From contig NZ_CH672416.1 of the NCBI RefSeq assembly GCF_000152905.1, forward strand, positions 268,398 through 332,397: a DNA stretch of 64,000 nucleotides. Reading direction: 5' to 3'. The notes beneath the pieces are model-generated. The model did not search any database, was not told where the DNA came from, and worked only from the letters and a program-made list of their open reading frames with translations. Source of the DNA: Nitrobacter sp. Nb-311A (lineage in GTDB: Bacteria > Pseudomonadota > Alphaproteobacteria > Rhizobiales > Xanthobacteraceae). The translations under genes were made by a program, and so were the position numbers. Shown here piece by piece: positions 17,851 to 27,451 of the stretch (within the stretch, counting starts at the first letter, position 1; every line of letters begins with the position of its first letter).

Positions 17851-19695
17851 TCAGTTCGTCGCCGGAACGGCCGCCGGAACGCTCCACGGTCGCGCCGGCG
17901 AAGCAAGGCCGATCAGCCTGCCCTGGATATAGTCGCAGCCCCAGTCGCGCAGCATGGCAGCCGACTGCTCGTCCTGAACCCATTCGGCAACCGTCCTGAT
18001 ATCGAGCCGCCGGGCAAGATCGATCAGCGTCTGTACGAATGCCCGGTCGTCGGAGGAGTGCGCGAGGTTCTGCACGAACGCGCCGTCGATTTTGACGATG
18101 TCCACGCCGAGCTTGCGCAAGTTCCGGAACGAGGTGTAGCCGGCGCCGAAATCGTCGATCGCGATGCGACTGCCCAAATTCTTCAACCGCACAACGAATT
18201 GCTGGATGTCGTCGATATCCTGAATCGCCGCGGTTTCGGTAATCTCCACGATCAGGCGTTCGGCCACGCCAGGATGCGCGCCCATCAGCGCTTCGATCGC
18301 GGCCCACCAGTCGACGTCCATGGTGGTTTCCGGCGATATATTGAGGCTGAGCCGGACCTGGGGCGCTTCGGCGAGCTCGGCGATCACAAGCTCGAGCACG
18401 CGATGATCGACCAGACGGATCAGGCCGAGCTTCTCCGCGACCGGCACAACATCGGGCGCGAGCAGGACCTGACCATTGTGCTGCTCCATCCGGACCAGGC
18501 ATTCATAAAACGCCGCTTCGCGCGTGCGCGCGTCGGCCACCCGTTCGAACGCGGTGAGAATGCGGCGCTCGTTCAACGCAGTGACGATCTCGTCGGTGAC
18601 CCGGATGTTGATTCTCCGCTGCGCATCGCGCTCGATATCGGGTCGCCACATTGCGAGCGAACCGCTGCGGCGACTTTTCGCGGCCTCGAGAATTTCCTGA
18701 GCGCGATTGATGGCTTCATCGGCGGTACGAGCATAGCGCGGGGCCAGAACGGCGCCGATCGAGGCGGTGACCGAAACGGGGCCGGATTTGGTAATCACAA
18801 TCTCTTCGCGGATGCCTGCCAGAAGGCGTTCGGCCGCGACACTTGCGTCATCCAGGCCGCAGTTCTTCAGTATCACTCCGAACTTGTTGCCGGAGAAGCG
18901 GCCAAGTACGTCGCCGCCGCGCAATCGTGCCCTGATGCGCCTGGCGACGTCTCCGATCACCTCGTCGGCGACGTCGAATCCGAAAGCATTGTTGATGCGC
19001 GCGAGGTGATCGATCCCGACCATCATGAAAGCGAACGAGGAGCGGTAGCGGGTGGCCTCCTCGATCGCTTCGGCGAGCGCCGCCGTCAGATACGTGCGGT
19101 TAAGCTCGCCGGTCAGGGCGTCGTTCCGGGACAAACTGATAAGCCGCTCGTCGCGCGCGCGCCGCTCATTCTCAAGCCGCACGATACCCTCGACGCGCAC
19201 TGTTTTGCCATCGGCGTCGGCAAACCAGCATCCGGACTCCTCGATCCACAGCGCAGGCGTGGAGGCGCTGGCGCGCAATCCATATTCGATGCGATAGGGC
19301 ACTCCCCCTTCGCAGAGCCGCCGTGTGGTTGGCGTGGCGGACAGAACATCGACCCGGATCGATCCCGACGGTTCGATCAGGCTTCCATACCCGGCTCCGG
19401 TTGCAAGCAAGGCGGGGTCGATGCCCTGAAAGATCGACGCCGCTCCCTCGGTCCAGGTCATGGTATCGCTTGGAATATCCCAGGCAAACGCGGCCCGACC
19501 AAGCGCCGCAAGAATCGCCGGCACCCGAGGCCCTTGAGCCGTCGGGGACAGGGGCGCTGGGGCGCTGGCGGCTTGTGGCGCATCCGCGCCGGACGAGGGA
19601 TCGACTGCCGGTAAAATGGCGGATGTCACGGTCGCCTCATTTTGGGACGCTGAAGTGATTCCCCGCTGAAGAATAGGTCGTTCCATCCCGTTCAC
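17851..19695 (-). CDS. GGDEF-EAL protein with degenerate cyclase site
   Basis: 614 residues, no transmembrane helix. A PAS-like region (about residues 60-175) precedes GGDEF (about 185-345) and EAL (about 365-605). The cyclase signature is replaced by SGNKF at residues 268-272, so cyclase activity is probably lost, yet the RGGD inhibitory c-di-GMP site at 259-262 is kept. The EAL domain keeps E398 (YECL), N452, E487, D514-D515, K535, E571 and Q591, so phosphodiesterase activity is likely. It faces the deacetylase gene tail-to-tail. An alternative start is the ATG at 19686. Confidence 0.9.
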   Translation of the reverse strand: MNGMERPILQRGITSASQNEATVTSAILPAVDPSSGADAPQAASAPAPLSPTAQGPRVPAILAALGRAAFAWDIPSDTMTWTEGAASIFQGIDPALLATGAGYGSLIEPSGSIRVDVLSATPTTRRLCEGGVPYRIEYGLRASASTPALWIEESGCWFADADGKTVRVEGIVRLENERRARDERLISLSRNDALTGELNRTYLTAALAEAIEEATRYRSSFAFMMVGIDHLARINNAFGFDVADEVIGDVARRIRARLRGGDVLGRFSGNKFGVILKNCGLDDASVAAERLLAGIREEIVITKSGPVSVTASIGAVLAPRYARTADEAINRAQEILEAAKSRRSGSLAMWRPDIERDAQRRINIRVTDEIVTALNERRILTAFERVADARTREAAFYECLVRMEQHNGQVLLAPDVVPVAEKLGLIRLVDHRVLELVIAELAEAPQVRLSLNISPETTMDVDWWAAIEALMGAHPGVAERLIVEITETAAIQDIDDIQQFVVRLKNLGSRIAIDDFGAGYTSFRNLRKLGVDIVKIDGAFVQNLAHSSDDRAFVQTLIDLARRLDIRTVAEWVQDEQSAAMLRDWGCDYIQGRLIGLASPARPWSVPAAVPATN

Positions 19696-19835
19696 GCTAG
19701 GTAAAGTTCACATACAACCTGAAAAACCACCATTTCCAACCCAAATCCCCAGAAAGAGATCCCCGGCACGGCTCTTGCGATGGCGGTTGCGAGAGCGGGG
19801 CTCCATGTCCCGGAACAACACATCCGCATAGGCTG

Positions 19836-20147
19836 ATGAACATGACGATCGCAGGAATGAGCCGAATCACTGCCAGTATCGCGCGGGATCGTGGTAGCAC
19901 GAGGAAGTTTACAAGCCCCGAACCCATGTCAGCCGTCGCGGCTGTGGAGCATCGTCCCGTTCGGCGTTGCGCGGCGCACCATGACGCCTTCTTCGTCACT
20001 CAACTGATCGCCATTGCGGTAAATGGTCCACAAACGCGGATATTCCGCCGTGCCACGCCGCAGGTCGCGCAGGCCGCCTATCATTCAACGGGCGAGCGGA
20101 ATCAGGCGAGCGCGCAGTCAGGACCGCGGCTACTGCGCGTCATCTAA
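19836..20147 (+). CDS. Small conserved-looking protein, unknown function
   Basis: 103 residues. Codon third positions are GC-rich like the neighbours. The C-terminal half (DAFFVTQLIAIAVNGPQTRIFRR, then A/Y-rich, ending LLRVI) resembles a short protein family I recall from Bradyrhizobium relatives. It lies divergent from the GGDEF-EAL gene, and its TAA shares four bases with the TAG of the convergent membrane-protein gene. Start could be the ATG at 19836 or 19842. No function is known. Confidence 0.5.
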   Translation: MNMTIAGMSRITASIARDRGSTRKFTSPEPMSAVAAVEHRPVRRCAAHHDAFFVTQLIAIAVNGPQTRIFRRATPQVAQAAYHSTGERNQASAQSGPRLLRVI

Positions 20148-20800
20148 GCCTGACGGCCGGACTGATCCGAAGGCGTCGGCGTCTCACCGCCCGGCTGGAT
20201 GCCAGGACCCGGAACGTCCGGATGCGGTTCCATTCCGGCAGCCTCACCATGAACGATTGCCGACTCCGGAGCACTCTGCGGGACAGGTCCGGCAGGGGCC
20301 GCTGAAGCGTCGGCAGGCTGCGACAAGGAAACCGATGCCGTCAGGGATGCAGGCGCCGGATCGACGCGCGATTCGCGCGCTTCGGCTGCCTCCGCCACGT
20401 CTTGCGACGGTCCGGCGGCGGCACGGGCCGGCCGCCGCGCGCGCAAGGCGAACCCCGAGAGGAAGTCGACCAGCGCCAGCAGCGTCAGCATGAAGTAGGT
20501 CGACGAGCCGAATTGCGGCAGCATCACGAATTCCGCCGCAGCGCCTGCGAACACCACCAGCGACAGCAGATGGTCGGTCAGATACTTGCCACCGGGGCGG
20601 GCGCCTTTGACAACCTCGAACAGCAACAGCACGATGCCGAGCGCGAGCAGCGCATCTCCGAGCGTCACCAGCCAAGGCACACCCGACATCAAGGTCAATG
20701 TGGCAACGGGCTCCGTCAACAGGACGCCCGGCATCAGGAAAACGATGATGTTGCAGATCGCCAGCGGAATTAGAAGCAGCGGGAAACCGATTACGGACAT
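20144..20800 (-). CDS. Integral membrane protein with Pro/Ala-rich tail
   Basis: 218 residues from the ATG at 20800, which has AAGGAGG eight bases before it; the ATG at 20818 lies within that ribosome site. Four transmembrane helices in the first 125 residues (FPLLLIPLAICNIIVFL; WLVTLGDALLALGIVLLLF; HLLSLVVFAGAAAEFVML; YFMLTLLALVDFLSGFAL). The C-terminal 90 residues are low-complexity and acidic, rich in Ala, Pro and Gly, and likely cytoplasmic. No family was recognised. The 3' end overlaps the convergent small gene by four bases. Confidence 0.75.
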   Translation of the reverse strand: MSVIGFPLLLIPLAICNIIVFLMPGVLLTEPVATLTLMSGVPWLVTLGDALLALGIVLLLFEVVKGARPGGKYLTDHLLSLVVFAGAAAEFVMLPQFGSSTYFMLTLLALVDFLSGFALRARRPARAAAGPSQDVAEAAEARESRVDPAPASLTASVSLSQPADASAAPAGPVPQSAPESAIVHGEAAGMEPHPDVPGPGIQPGGETPTPSDQSGRQA

Positions 20801-20915
20801 CACCGAGGCCTCCTTCATTCAAGCGGGAGGGTCGAACCGCGTGCCGAATCCCTGGCGTACCCTTCAGTCCAGCCCCCGCGCCTGTTCCCGACCGCAAGCC
20901 TGATCTGGCCTGGAG

Positions 20916-21101
20916 TCAGGAGTCGCTCTTGGCCTTCAAAACCTGCCGACCCTTGTACATGCCGGTTTTCAGGTCGAGATGGTGAGGACGGCGCAGCTCG
21001 CCGGAATCCTTGTCCTCGGCGTAGGTCGGCTTGCTGAGCGCATCCGCCGAACGGCGCATGCCGCGCCGCGACGGCGATGTTTTTCTTCTTGGAACGGCCA
21101 T
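20916..21101 (-). CDS. rpmF: Ribosomal protein L32
   Basis: 61 residues beginning [21 protein letters not shown], the typical alphaproteobacterial bL32 N-terminus, then [17 protein letters not shown]. It lacks the zinc-binding Cys pairs, as usual for this class. AGGA lies six bases before the start. It follows mtgA on the same strand after about 100 bases. Confidence 0.96.
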   Translation of the reverse strand: MAVPRRKTSPSRRGMRRSADALSKPTYAEDKDSGELRRPHHLDLKTGMYKGRQVLKAKSDS

Positions 21102-21200
21102 ATCCGTGTCCTTGCAGGATGTTGTCGAGTTCCGTCTCGAAACGCCAATAAGCAGGCGCGGCGAGTCCCGAACGCGCGTTGAATGCTGGTAAGCCCGGCC

Positions 21201-21881
21201 TTATAGGCCACGATCGTCGCGCCAGCAACCGCGCAGTTCGGCTGCCCGGGCCCGGACCATATAGGTTCCGGCCAGCCGGCGAACCCCGGGCCCCGGCTTT
21301 CGGGCGCTGCGCCGGACCGGATTAGGCAGGATCGCAGCCATGAGCGCCGCCTCCCGCGCCGTCAGGTGGGCTGCGGATCGCCCGAAGGCATAGCGGGCCC
21401 CTGCCTCGACGCCAAACTGGCCGTCCGGGCCCCATTCCGCAATATTCAGATAGATTTCGAGAATCCGCCGCTTGGGCAGCACCGCATCGATCCAGAACGC
21501 CAGCGGAAATTCCAGCGCCTTGCGGACCATGCTGCGTCCCGGCCAGAGAAACAGATTTTTCGCCACCTGCTGCGTGATGGTGGAGCCGCCGCGCTTGAAC
21601 TCGCCGTCCTCGGCATCATCGAGCACTTCCCGCAGCGAACCCCAATCAATGCCGTGATGGCTGCAGAACTTGGCGTCCTCCGACGCGACCACGGAACGCG
21701 GCAACGCCGGCGGAAGCGCGGCGAAATCGATCCACTGCCGCGACATCGGCGCGCCCGAAAGCTTGCGCCATATCATCAGCGTCGAGACCGGATGACCGGT
21801 CCGATACAGCGGCGTCAGCAGATAAGGCAACAACAGCAGTCCGATGACGGAGAGCGCCACGACGCGGATCGCTCGCCGCAT
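21201..21881 (-). CDS. mtgA: Monofunctional peptidoglycan glycosyltransferase
   Basis: 226 residues. One N-terminal transmembrane helix (about residues 7-25), then the GT51 domain with the catalytic Glu in [16 protein letters not shown], the second motif [30 protein letters not shown] and [12 protein letters not shown]. It polymerises lipid II glycan strands and lacks a transpeptidase domain. Its ATG overlaps the stop of a 35-codon ORF (TGATG) and has only a weak ribosome site of its own, so translation may depend on that ORF. Confidence 0.95.
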   Translation of the reverse strand: MRRAIRVVALSVIGLLLLPYLLTPLYRTGHPVSTLMIWRKLSGAPMSRQWIDFAALPPALPRSVVASEDAKFCSHHGIDWGSLREVLDDAEDGEFKRGGSTITQQVAKNLFLWPGRSMVRKALEFPLAFWIDAVLPKRRILEIYLNIAEWGPDGQFGVEAGARYAFGRSAAHLTAREAALMAAILPNPVRRSARKPGPGVRRLAGTYMVRARAAELRGCWRDDRGL

Positions 21882-21988
21882 CAGGCCACAAAGCCTTCGG
21901 GCGATCGACGGGCAGGTTCATCGCGCCCGCGACGAAGAGCATTCACAAAATCGCCCTTAATGACACCGGAGCCGGTGTAAGAAGGCAT
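21881..21988 (-). CDS. Small ORF coupled to mtgA (35 aa)
   Basis: A 35-codon frame starting at 21988 with GGGAG seven bases before the ATG and ending TGATG on the mtgA start. The peptide ([20 protein letters not shown], then [15 protein letters not shown]) is basic, with no signal peptide or membrane helix. The strong ribosome site and one-base overlap suggest it is translated, as a small protein or as a leader that feeds ribosomes to mtgA. No family was recognised. Confidence 0.5.
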   Translation of the reverse strand: MPSYTGSGVIKGDFVNALRRGRDEPARRSPEGFVA

Positions 21989-22141
21989 CGAAAACTCCCT
22001 CTGTCGATCACCATGGCCGCGCGGCAGATTGTCGGCCGCCCGGAATTGACGAAGCCGATACCATGAAGGATTGTCCCGCAAAAATCGACCTCGCCGGACT
22101 TTTGCGGTCAGGACGCCGTTTTCAGTTTTTGGAGCCATTTG

Positions 22142-23068
22142 ATGACGTCAGGACTTTCATCCGCCGATTTCGCAAAGCGCCTTGACAGCACGGCGGACGA
22201 GACCGAGGCCCTGCTGGAAAAGCTGCTTTCCGACGCCCCCCTGCCCGACGAGATCGCGCGCCCGAAGCGGCTGATGGACGCCATGCGCTATTCCTCGCTC
22301 GGCGGCGGCAAGCGGCTGCGGCCGTTTCTCGTGGTCGAAAGTTCGGCCGTGTTCGGCGTGGCGCGCGAGGCGGCGCTGCTGGCCGGCGCGGCGCTCGAAT
22401 GCATCCATTGCTATTCGCTGATTCATGACGACCTGCCGGCGATGGACAACAGCGACCTGCGCCGCGGGCGGCCGACCCTGCACAAGACCACCGACGACGC
22501 CACCGCCATCCTGGCCGGCGACGGTCTTTTGACGCTCGCCTTCGATATCATCACCCGCGACGAGGTCCATCAGGATCCGACTGTTCGCCTGTTGTTGACG
22601 CGCGCGCTGGCGCGCGCCGCCGGCATCGGCGGCATGGTCGGCGGGCAGTTGCTCGATCTCGCCGGTGAAGGACGCTTCGGCGACCGCGGGCCGGTCGACG
22701 TGGCGCGCGTGCAGCAGATGAAGACAGGCGCGCTGCTGCGCTTCGGCTGCATCGCCGGCGCGCTGCTGGGCCAGGCCTCGCAGGAAGATTATCAGGCTCT
22801 CGACACTTACGGTCGCGCGCTGGGCGAAGCCTTCCAGATCGCCGACGACCTTCTCGACGTCGAAGGCGACGCGGCCGCGCTCGGCAAGCCGGCCGGCGCT
22901 GACGCAGCGCTCGGCAAAACCACTTTCGTCACCCAACTCGGCATTGACGGCGCCAAGAAACGCGTTCGGGACCTTCTGGCGAAGGCGGATGAAGCGTTGT
23001 CGGTATTCGGTACACGCGGTGAGGTGCTGCGCGCCGCAGCGCACTTCGTCGCCGACCGCAAGAGCTGA
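22142..23068 (+). CDS. ispA: Farnesyl diphosphate synthase (polyprenyl synthetase family)
   Basis: 308 residues from the ATG at 22142 (GGAG seven bases before; a TTG lies just upstream). First Asp-rich motif HDDLPAMDNSDLRRGRPT with the DDx4D spacing of bacterial FPP synthases, the GGQLLDL segment, and the second motif ADDLLD. SSLGGGKRLRPFL is the substrate-binding N-terminal motif. Makes C15 (or C20) diphosphate for quinones, hopanoids and lipid carriers. It is convergent with ispG, five bases away. Geranylgeranyl diphosphate synthase cannot be excluded from motifs alone. Confidence 0.9.
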   Translation: MTSGLSSADFAKRLDSTADETEALLEKLLSDAPLPDEIARPKRLMDAMRYSSLGGGKRLRPFLVVESSAVFGVAREAALLAGAALECIHCYSLIHDDLPAMDNSDLRRGRPTLHKTTDDATAILAGDGLLTLAFDIITRDEVHQDPTVRLLLTRALARAAGIGGMVGGQLLDLAGEGRFGDRGPVDVARVQQMKTGALLRFGCIAGALLGQASQEDYQALDTYGRALGEAFQIADDLLDVEGDAAALGKPAGADAALGKTTFVTQLGIDGAKKRVRDLLAKADEALSVFGTRGEVLRAAAHFVADRKS

Positions 23069-23073
23069 ACCGG

Positions 23074-24366
23074 CTACTCCGCCGCACTCACCGCTTCGGC
23101 CCGCGCCTTGCCGCCGTTGCCATAACGCTGCTCGATGTAATCGATCACCAGCGCCTTGAAATCCTGCGCGATCGCCGGCCCGCGCAGCGTCTTGAACTTC
23201 TTGCCGTCGACGAAAACCGGCGCCGCCGGCGCTTCGCCCGTGCCGGGCAGCGAGATGCCGATATCAGCGTGCTTGGATTCGCCAGGGCCGTTGACAATAC
23301 AGCCCATGACCGCAACGTTGAGCTGCTCCACGCCGGGATATTGCGCCTTCCAGTTCGGCATCTCGTCACGGATGAAATCCTGGATCGACCGCGCCAGTTC
23401 CTGGAAGGTGGTCGAAGTCGTGCGGCCGCAGCCAGGACATGCCGCGACCAGCGGCACGAAGGTGCGGAAGCCCATGGTCTGCAACAGTTCCTGCGCGACC
23501 TGAACCTCCAGTGTGCGGTCGCCGCCGGGCTCCGGCGTCAGCGAAATCCGGATGGTGTCGCCGATGCCCTGCTGGAGCAGGATGCCGAGCGCGGCGCTTG
23601 AGGCGACGATGCCCTTCGAGCCCATGCCGGCCTCGGTGAGACCGAGATGGATCGCGTAATCGGAGCGCTGCGCCAGCGTCTGGTAGACGGCGATCAGATC
23701 CTGCACCGCCGAGACCTTCGCCGACAAAACCATCTTGGTCTTCGGCAGCCCGATCTCCTCGGCGCGCTTCGCCGACAATAACGCCGATTGCACCATCGCC
23801 TCGCGCGTCACCGCGCGGGCGTCGCGCGGCGCGGACGAACTGGCGTTCTCCTCCATCAGATGCGTCAGCAATTCCTGATCGAGCGAACCCCAGTTGGCGC
23901 CGATCCGCACCGCCTTGCCGTACTTGATCGCCGTTTCGACAATGTCGCCGAACTGCTTGTCGCGCTTGTCCTTGAACCCGACATTGCCCGGATTGATCCG
24001 GTACTTGTCGAGCGCCTCGGCGCAGGCCGGATGATCGGCGAGCAGCTTGTGGCCGATATAGTGGAAATCGCCGATCAGCGGCGTGGTGATGCCGCGCTTG
24101 CGAAGACCATCGCGGATATGCGGCACGGCGGCGGCGGCCTCGTCGCGGTCCACCGTCATGCGAACCATTTCCGAACCGGCGCGCGACAAGGCTGCGACCT
24201 GGGCGATCGTGCCCTCGACGTCAGCGGTGTCGGTGTTGGTCATCGACTGCACCACGATCGGCGCGCCACCGCCGACAGTGATATTGCCGACCATCACCTG
24301 CGTGGTCTTGTGCCGCGGGCTCGGACCTGCGACGTCGATTTCCGACGGACTTTCCAACTTGTTCAT
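23074..24366 (-). CDS. ispG: 4-hydroxy-3-methylbut-2-enyl diphosphate synthase IspG
   Basis: 430 residues. Reduces MEcPP to HMBPP, the seventh step of the MEP isoprenoid pathway. Visible are [27 protein letters not shown], and the 4Fe-4S cysteines in ACPGCGRT and [10 protein letters not shown]. The 430-residue length fits alphaproteobacterial IspG. It shares a pathway with the convergent farnesyl diphosphate synthase gene. Confidence 0.96.
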   Translation of the reverse strand: MNKLESPSEIDVAGPSPRHKTTQVMVGNITVGGGAPIVVQSMTNTDTADVEGTIAQVAALSRAGSEMVRMTVDRDEAAAAVPHIRDGLRKRGITTPLIGDFHYIGHKLLADHPACAEALDKYRINPGNVGFKDKRDKQFGDIVETAIKYGKAVRIGANWGSLDQELLTHLMEENASSSAPRDARAVTREAMVQSALLSAKRAEEIGLPKTKMVLSAKVSAVQDLIAVYQTLAQRSDYAIHLGLTEAGMGSKGIVASSAALGILLQQGIGDTIRISLTPEPGGDRTLEVQVAQELLQTMGFRTFVPLVAACPGCGRTTSTTFQELARSIQDFIRDEMPNWKAQYPGVEQLNVAVMGCIVNGPGESKHADIGISLPGTGEAPAAPVFVDGKKFKTLRGPAIAQDFKALVIDYIEQRYGNGGKARAEAVSAAE

Positions 24367-24630
24367 GGGCTCAAATATCAGGTTTTCGTAAGATTCAGCA
24401 ACGGATCAATGTGAGAGTTAAGGTGCGCCGGTTGCAGGTCTGTGACCAGCATTACCACAGCGCCGCGATGCTGAAAGTCGCATCTCAAAGCCTGAGATAG
24501 CCAGTCCCGAGAGCCAAAACAAAGGCAAAAGCCGGAAATCCACTGCGAAATCAATGTAAGATATTGAAATACAACAAATTATCATATGACATCAATTCAA
24601 CGATCAACGGAAATTCGCGGCGGGCGACGA

Positions 24631-25128
24631 TTATTTTTTGGATGCGTTCTGGCAATGCGCGCAGGTGCCAGTAATTTCGACCACTGACAGTTTCGGTGTG
24701 AACCCCGTGGTGCGGACGGCATCGCTCAGACTCTGCGCCACGCGGCTCGCGGGAATTTCGCCGACCGAGCCGCACTGCTCGCAAATCAAAAACGCCACCA
24801 TCGCGCTCTCATCGTGATCGTGCCCGCAGGCCAGGAACGCATTGCGGCTTTCGATACGGTGAACCAGCCCGTTTCCTATCAAAAAATCCAGCGCGCGATA
24901 GACGGTGATCGGCGCAGGACGCGGCATCGATTTCGCCAGTTCCTCGATCACTTCATAAGCGCCGAGCGGCCGATGGCTCGACAGCAACGCCTGCAGCACC
25001 TGGCGGCGGATCGGCGTGAATTTCTGAGCACGCCGCGCGCAGATTTGCTCCGCGTGGCTGATCGCCTCCGCGGCGCACCGGTTATGGTCGTGCCCCGGAA
25101 CGGGGAATGTCGGTCTCGTCGCGGTCAT
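24631..25128 (-). CDS. Fur-family regulator, Zur-like
   Basis: 165 residues. Fur-type winged helix (about residues 28-95: FTPIRRQVLQALLSSHRPLG, ITVYRALDFLIGNGLVHRIE), then the dimerisation and metal region with HDHDES, the structural zinc pair in CEQCG and the C-terminal CAHC. The N-terminal HDHNRC and HDHDES His runs and the overall form fit zinc-sensing Zur better than Fur, Irr or Mur. An 11-base palindrome lies upstream. Zinc sensing is inferred. Confidence 0.8.
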   Translation of the reverse strand: MTATRPTFPVPGHDHNRCAAEAISHAEQICARRAQKFTPIRRQVLQALLSSHRPLGAYEVIEELAKSMPRPAPITVYRALDFLIGNGLVHRIESRNAFLACGHDHDESAMVAFLICEQCGSVGEIPASRVAQSLSDAVRTTGFTPKLSVVEITGTCAHCQNASKK

Positions 25129-25501
25129 TTCGACTCACCCATTTAACCCGTTTAAGCCGGTTCTGCTCTCATTTCAGCAACATCACCCCGACAATTTTCG
25201 ACTCATGCTGCATTGCAGTATAAGGAGCCCGAGCGTCAAGCCTCTTCGGGCCGGATGATCCATGGCTGGAACCGGCGCGACACTCGTGGTCTTGCGGCGC
25301 AGCGCCGCGAAAATTTTATGCAGTTCGTTACGGCGCGAATCTGATGCCAATCACCCAGGAGCCGCAATGGGCCAACGTCCACCATGTGGTGGTGAGTGGG
25401 GCTCAGCGGCGCGAGGTCGAGAGCTTTACAGGGAATCCATGCTCATCCGAAACGTCGTCGAAGGGATCGGCGCTCGGGACGCTTGGCTTGGTGCGCGGCG
25501 C
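25129..25501. other. Intergenic region between the Zur-like gene and the hydrolase gene
   Basis: 373 bases. No gene is convincing; a plus-strand frame starting at 25262 is open but coding-unlike. CTGCATTGCAG at 25208-25218 is a perfect palindrome (apart from the centre) in the upstream region of the Zur-like gene and could be an operator. Confidence 0.5.
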
Positions 25502-26362
25502 TCAAGCAACGCTACGGATTCGTTGCTGCGTTGTATTGTCGGTGCGGCTGAAATCGATGTCATTCAGAAAGCGAAACAGCAGCGGATTGAACCGCTCGGG
25601 CGCTTCGAGGAAAGGCGCGTGGCCGACGCCGTCGATGATATGGCAGCGTTGATCCCAAAGGGATTCGTAGGAGATGCCTGCCACGTAGTCGAGACGCGCA
25701 AACGGCTCCTCTGAACCGTTGACGACGGCAATCGGTGTCGGCAGGTTTTCGACGATCCAGCGTTGATCGACGCCGAGTCCGGCTCTCAATCCACGCCCCA
25801 GGATCTGGCGCGCGCGACGGTCCGTGCGCGCGATCGTGTCGTGAAGCTGCGCCGCGTGCTTCTCCCCGACGCAGACACGTGCAAATCGGCTGATATCGCG
25901 CGCATTCAGTGTGCGTTTGGTGGCGAGCAGCAGATCGAGCTGGGGTTGAAAGCCGCGGAACATTCCCAGAATACCAGGCTTAACGGGCGGCGCGCCGACG
26001 ATCATGGCGCCGACGGCTTCAAACCCCTGCCCGATCATTTCGAGGCTGATATGTCCACCCAGCGACCAGCCAACGAGCGCCGCCCGCGTAACGTTCAACG
26101 ATCGCAAAGCCTCGATCAGCGTGGCCGCATAACCGGGAATGGTATAAGCTTGTCGCGGATCCAGCGCGTCGTCCGATTGTCCGTGCCCCGGCAAATCGAT
26201 CGCGATGATATGCTGTGTGGTCGCCAACGCCGTTTCGAACTGATATCGAAATACGTCACGACAGGTCGAGTTTCCATGTATAAAAACGACAGGCGTGCCG
26301 CTCCCTGAACTTTCCAAGAAGGCCACCCGCCCTTGTGGCGTATCGATCGTGCGCGACAACAT
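25502..26362 (-). CDS. Alpha/beta hydrolase
   Basis: 286 residues. Oxyanion segment VFIHGNSTCRD, nucleophile elbow GWSLGGH, and the catalytic His in DGVGHAPFLEAPERF. The acid residue would be Glu rather than Asp in VNGSEEPF, if that loop is the acid site. No signal peptide. Similar to haloalkane-dehalogenase or epoxide-hydrolase-like esterases; the substrate cannot be told. It is divergent from the methyltransferase gene, 68 bases away. Confidence 0.85.
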   Translation of the reverse strand: MLSRTIDTPQGRVAFLESSGSGTPVVFIHGNSTCRDVFRYQFETALATTQHIIAIDLPGHGQSDDALDPRQAYTIPGYAATLIEALRSLNVTRAALVGWSLGGHISLEMIGQGFEAVGAMIVGAPPVKPGILGMFRGFQPQLDLLLATKRTLNARDISRFARVCVGEKHAAQLHDTIARTDRRARQILGRGLRAGLGVDQRWIVENLPTPIAVVNGSEEPFARLDYVAGISYESLWDQRCHIIDGVGHAPFLEAPERFNPLLFRFLNDIDFSRTDNTTQQRIRSVA

Positions 26363-26430
26363 TTTCGTACCTCTGCGTCCAGCCTAGGCGCGATAAAATG
26401 TAAAAGGTGTGAAAGATTTAGGAGACATTT

Positions 26431-27297
26431 GTGAGGAATCCGCCTCTTTCTGGAGCCGACACTGCGGCGGCCGAAGATCAGGACGGTAAGACCCGCGCAG
26501 ATTATGTGTTGGGACATTCCGATCTAGAACTTAAGAGGCTTGGCCGCCAGGGCGCGCTATTCTCCGATCTCACACGTGATCTTCTCCAGCGCGCTGGACT
26601 AAAGAAGGGGATGCAGGTTCTCGATATTGGTTGCGGCGTGGGCGATGTTTCCCTGATTGCTGCAGACCTCGTTTCCCAGGAAGGAACCGTAAAGGGAATC
26701 GATCCGGCAGCCGAGGCGCTGGCGATTGCGCGGATGCGGCTTGAGGCCGACGGCAAGACCTGGGCGAGCTTCTCGCAGGGAACGCTCGAAAGCCTTGAGG
26801 AATGCACCCCGTTCGATGCGGTCATAGGCCGATTTATTCTTATCCATCTTGCAAACCCGGCGCAGGCATTGAGCGCGCTGCGCAGCCGGTTGCGGACCGG
26901 AGCGATCATGTCGTTTATCGAATTTGATCTGAGTACGGCAGAGGTCTATCCGCCGTTGACTTTTTTCCAACAGTGTATCGGCTGGGTTAATGAGGTTTAT
27001 CGCCGGATCGGACGCCAGCTCGATATGGGGGTGGCGCTGTTCAGTACGTTCCGTGCCGCGGGTTTGACACCGGAGATGGCTGGGCTCACCCGGATAACGC
27101 CCGCTAACGACGCGGCAATAGACTTCCTGGTCGACTCCGTGCGCAGCCTGCTGCCGGCGATCGTGAAGCTGGGAATAGCGACCGAGGAAATCGTGGGGAT
27201 TGATACGCTGCGCCAGCGGCTTTTGCAGGAAGCCGCTTCCGACGAATATTGCGTTTTCTACCCTCGTCTTGTGGGGGCCTGGGCAACCGTGCCCTGA
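26431..27297 (+). CDS. Class I SAM-dependent methyltransferase
   Basis: 288 residues. GTG start at 26431 with GGAG six bases before it. The SAM-binding motif I is VLDIGCGVGDVSLIAA (about residues 64-80), with the acidic residue in VKGIDPAAEAL and motif IV-like region FDAVIGRFILIHLANP. C-terminal 130 residues resemble UbiE/Coq5-like enzymes acting on small molecules. Substrate unknown. No operon partner; the hydrolase is divergent. Confidence 0.85.
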   Translation: MRNPPLSGADTAAAEDQDGKTRADYVLGHSDLELKRLGRQGALFSDLTRDLLQRAGLKKGMQVLDIGCGVGDVSLIAADLVSQEGTVKGIDPAAEALAIARMRLEADGKTWASFSQGTLESLEECTPFDAVIGRFILIHLANPAQALSALRSRLRTGAIMSFIEFDLSTAEVYPPLTFFQQCIGWVNEVYRRIGRQLDMGVALFSTFRAAGLTPEMAGLTRITPANDAAIDFLVDSVRSLLPAIVKLGIATEEIVGIDTLRQRLLQEAASDEYCVFYPRLVGAWATVP

Positions 27298-27451
27298 TCG
27301 CTATCAGCGCTTGTTTGTTTCTCCGGTTCTTTCAAGAGCAGGGCGATAGCAAGATCGCTCCACGACGCAACCGCGAAGCGATGCGTGGAAAAGACGCACG
27401 ACCGCCGCAATGCCGTAGGAGCCGGCGCCGAAACTTTGTAGCTTCGCCGCC

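Noticed and set aside
18058-19614. Plus-strand 518-codon ORF over the GGDEF-EAL gene
   Set aside because: Antisense shadow of a gene with clear GGDEF and EAL motifs.
19697-19999. Minus-strand 100-codon ORF upstream of the GGDEF-EAL gene
   Set aside because: It overlaps the plus-strand small gene on the other strand, ends in an unlikely polar/aromatic run, and has no family signature; the plus-strand frame has better codon use.
25262-25714. Plus-strand 150-codon ORF between the Zur-like gene and the hydrolase
   Set aside because: The second half is antisense to the hydrolase gene, no ribosome site or family signature is seen, and the N-terminal part is low in coding character.
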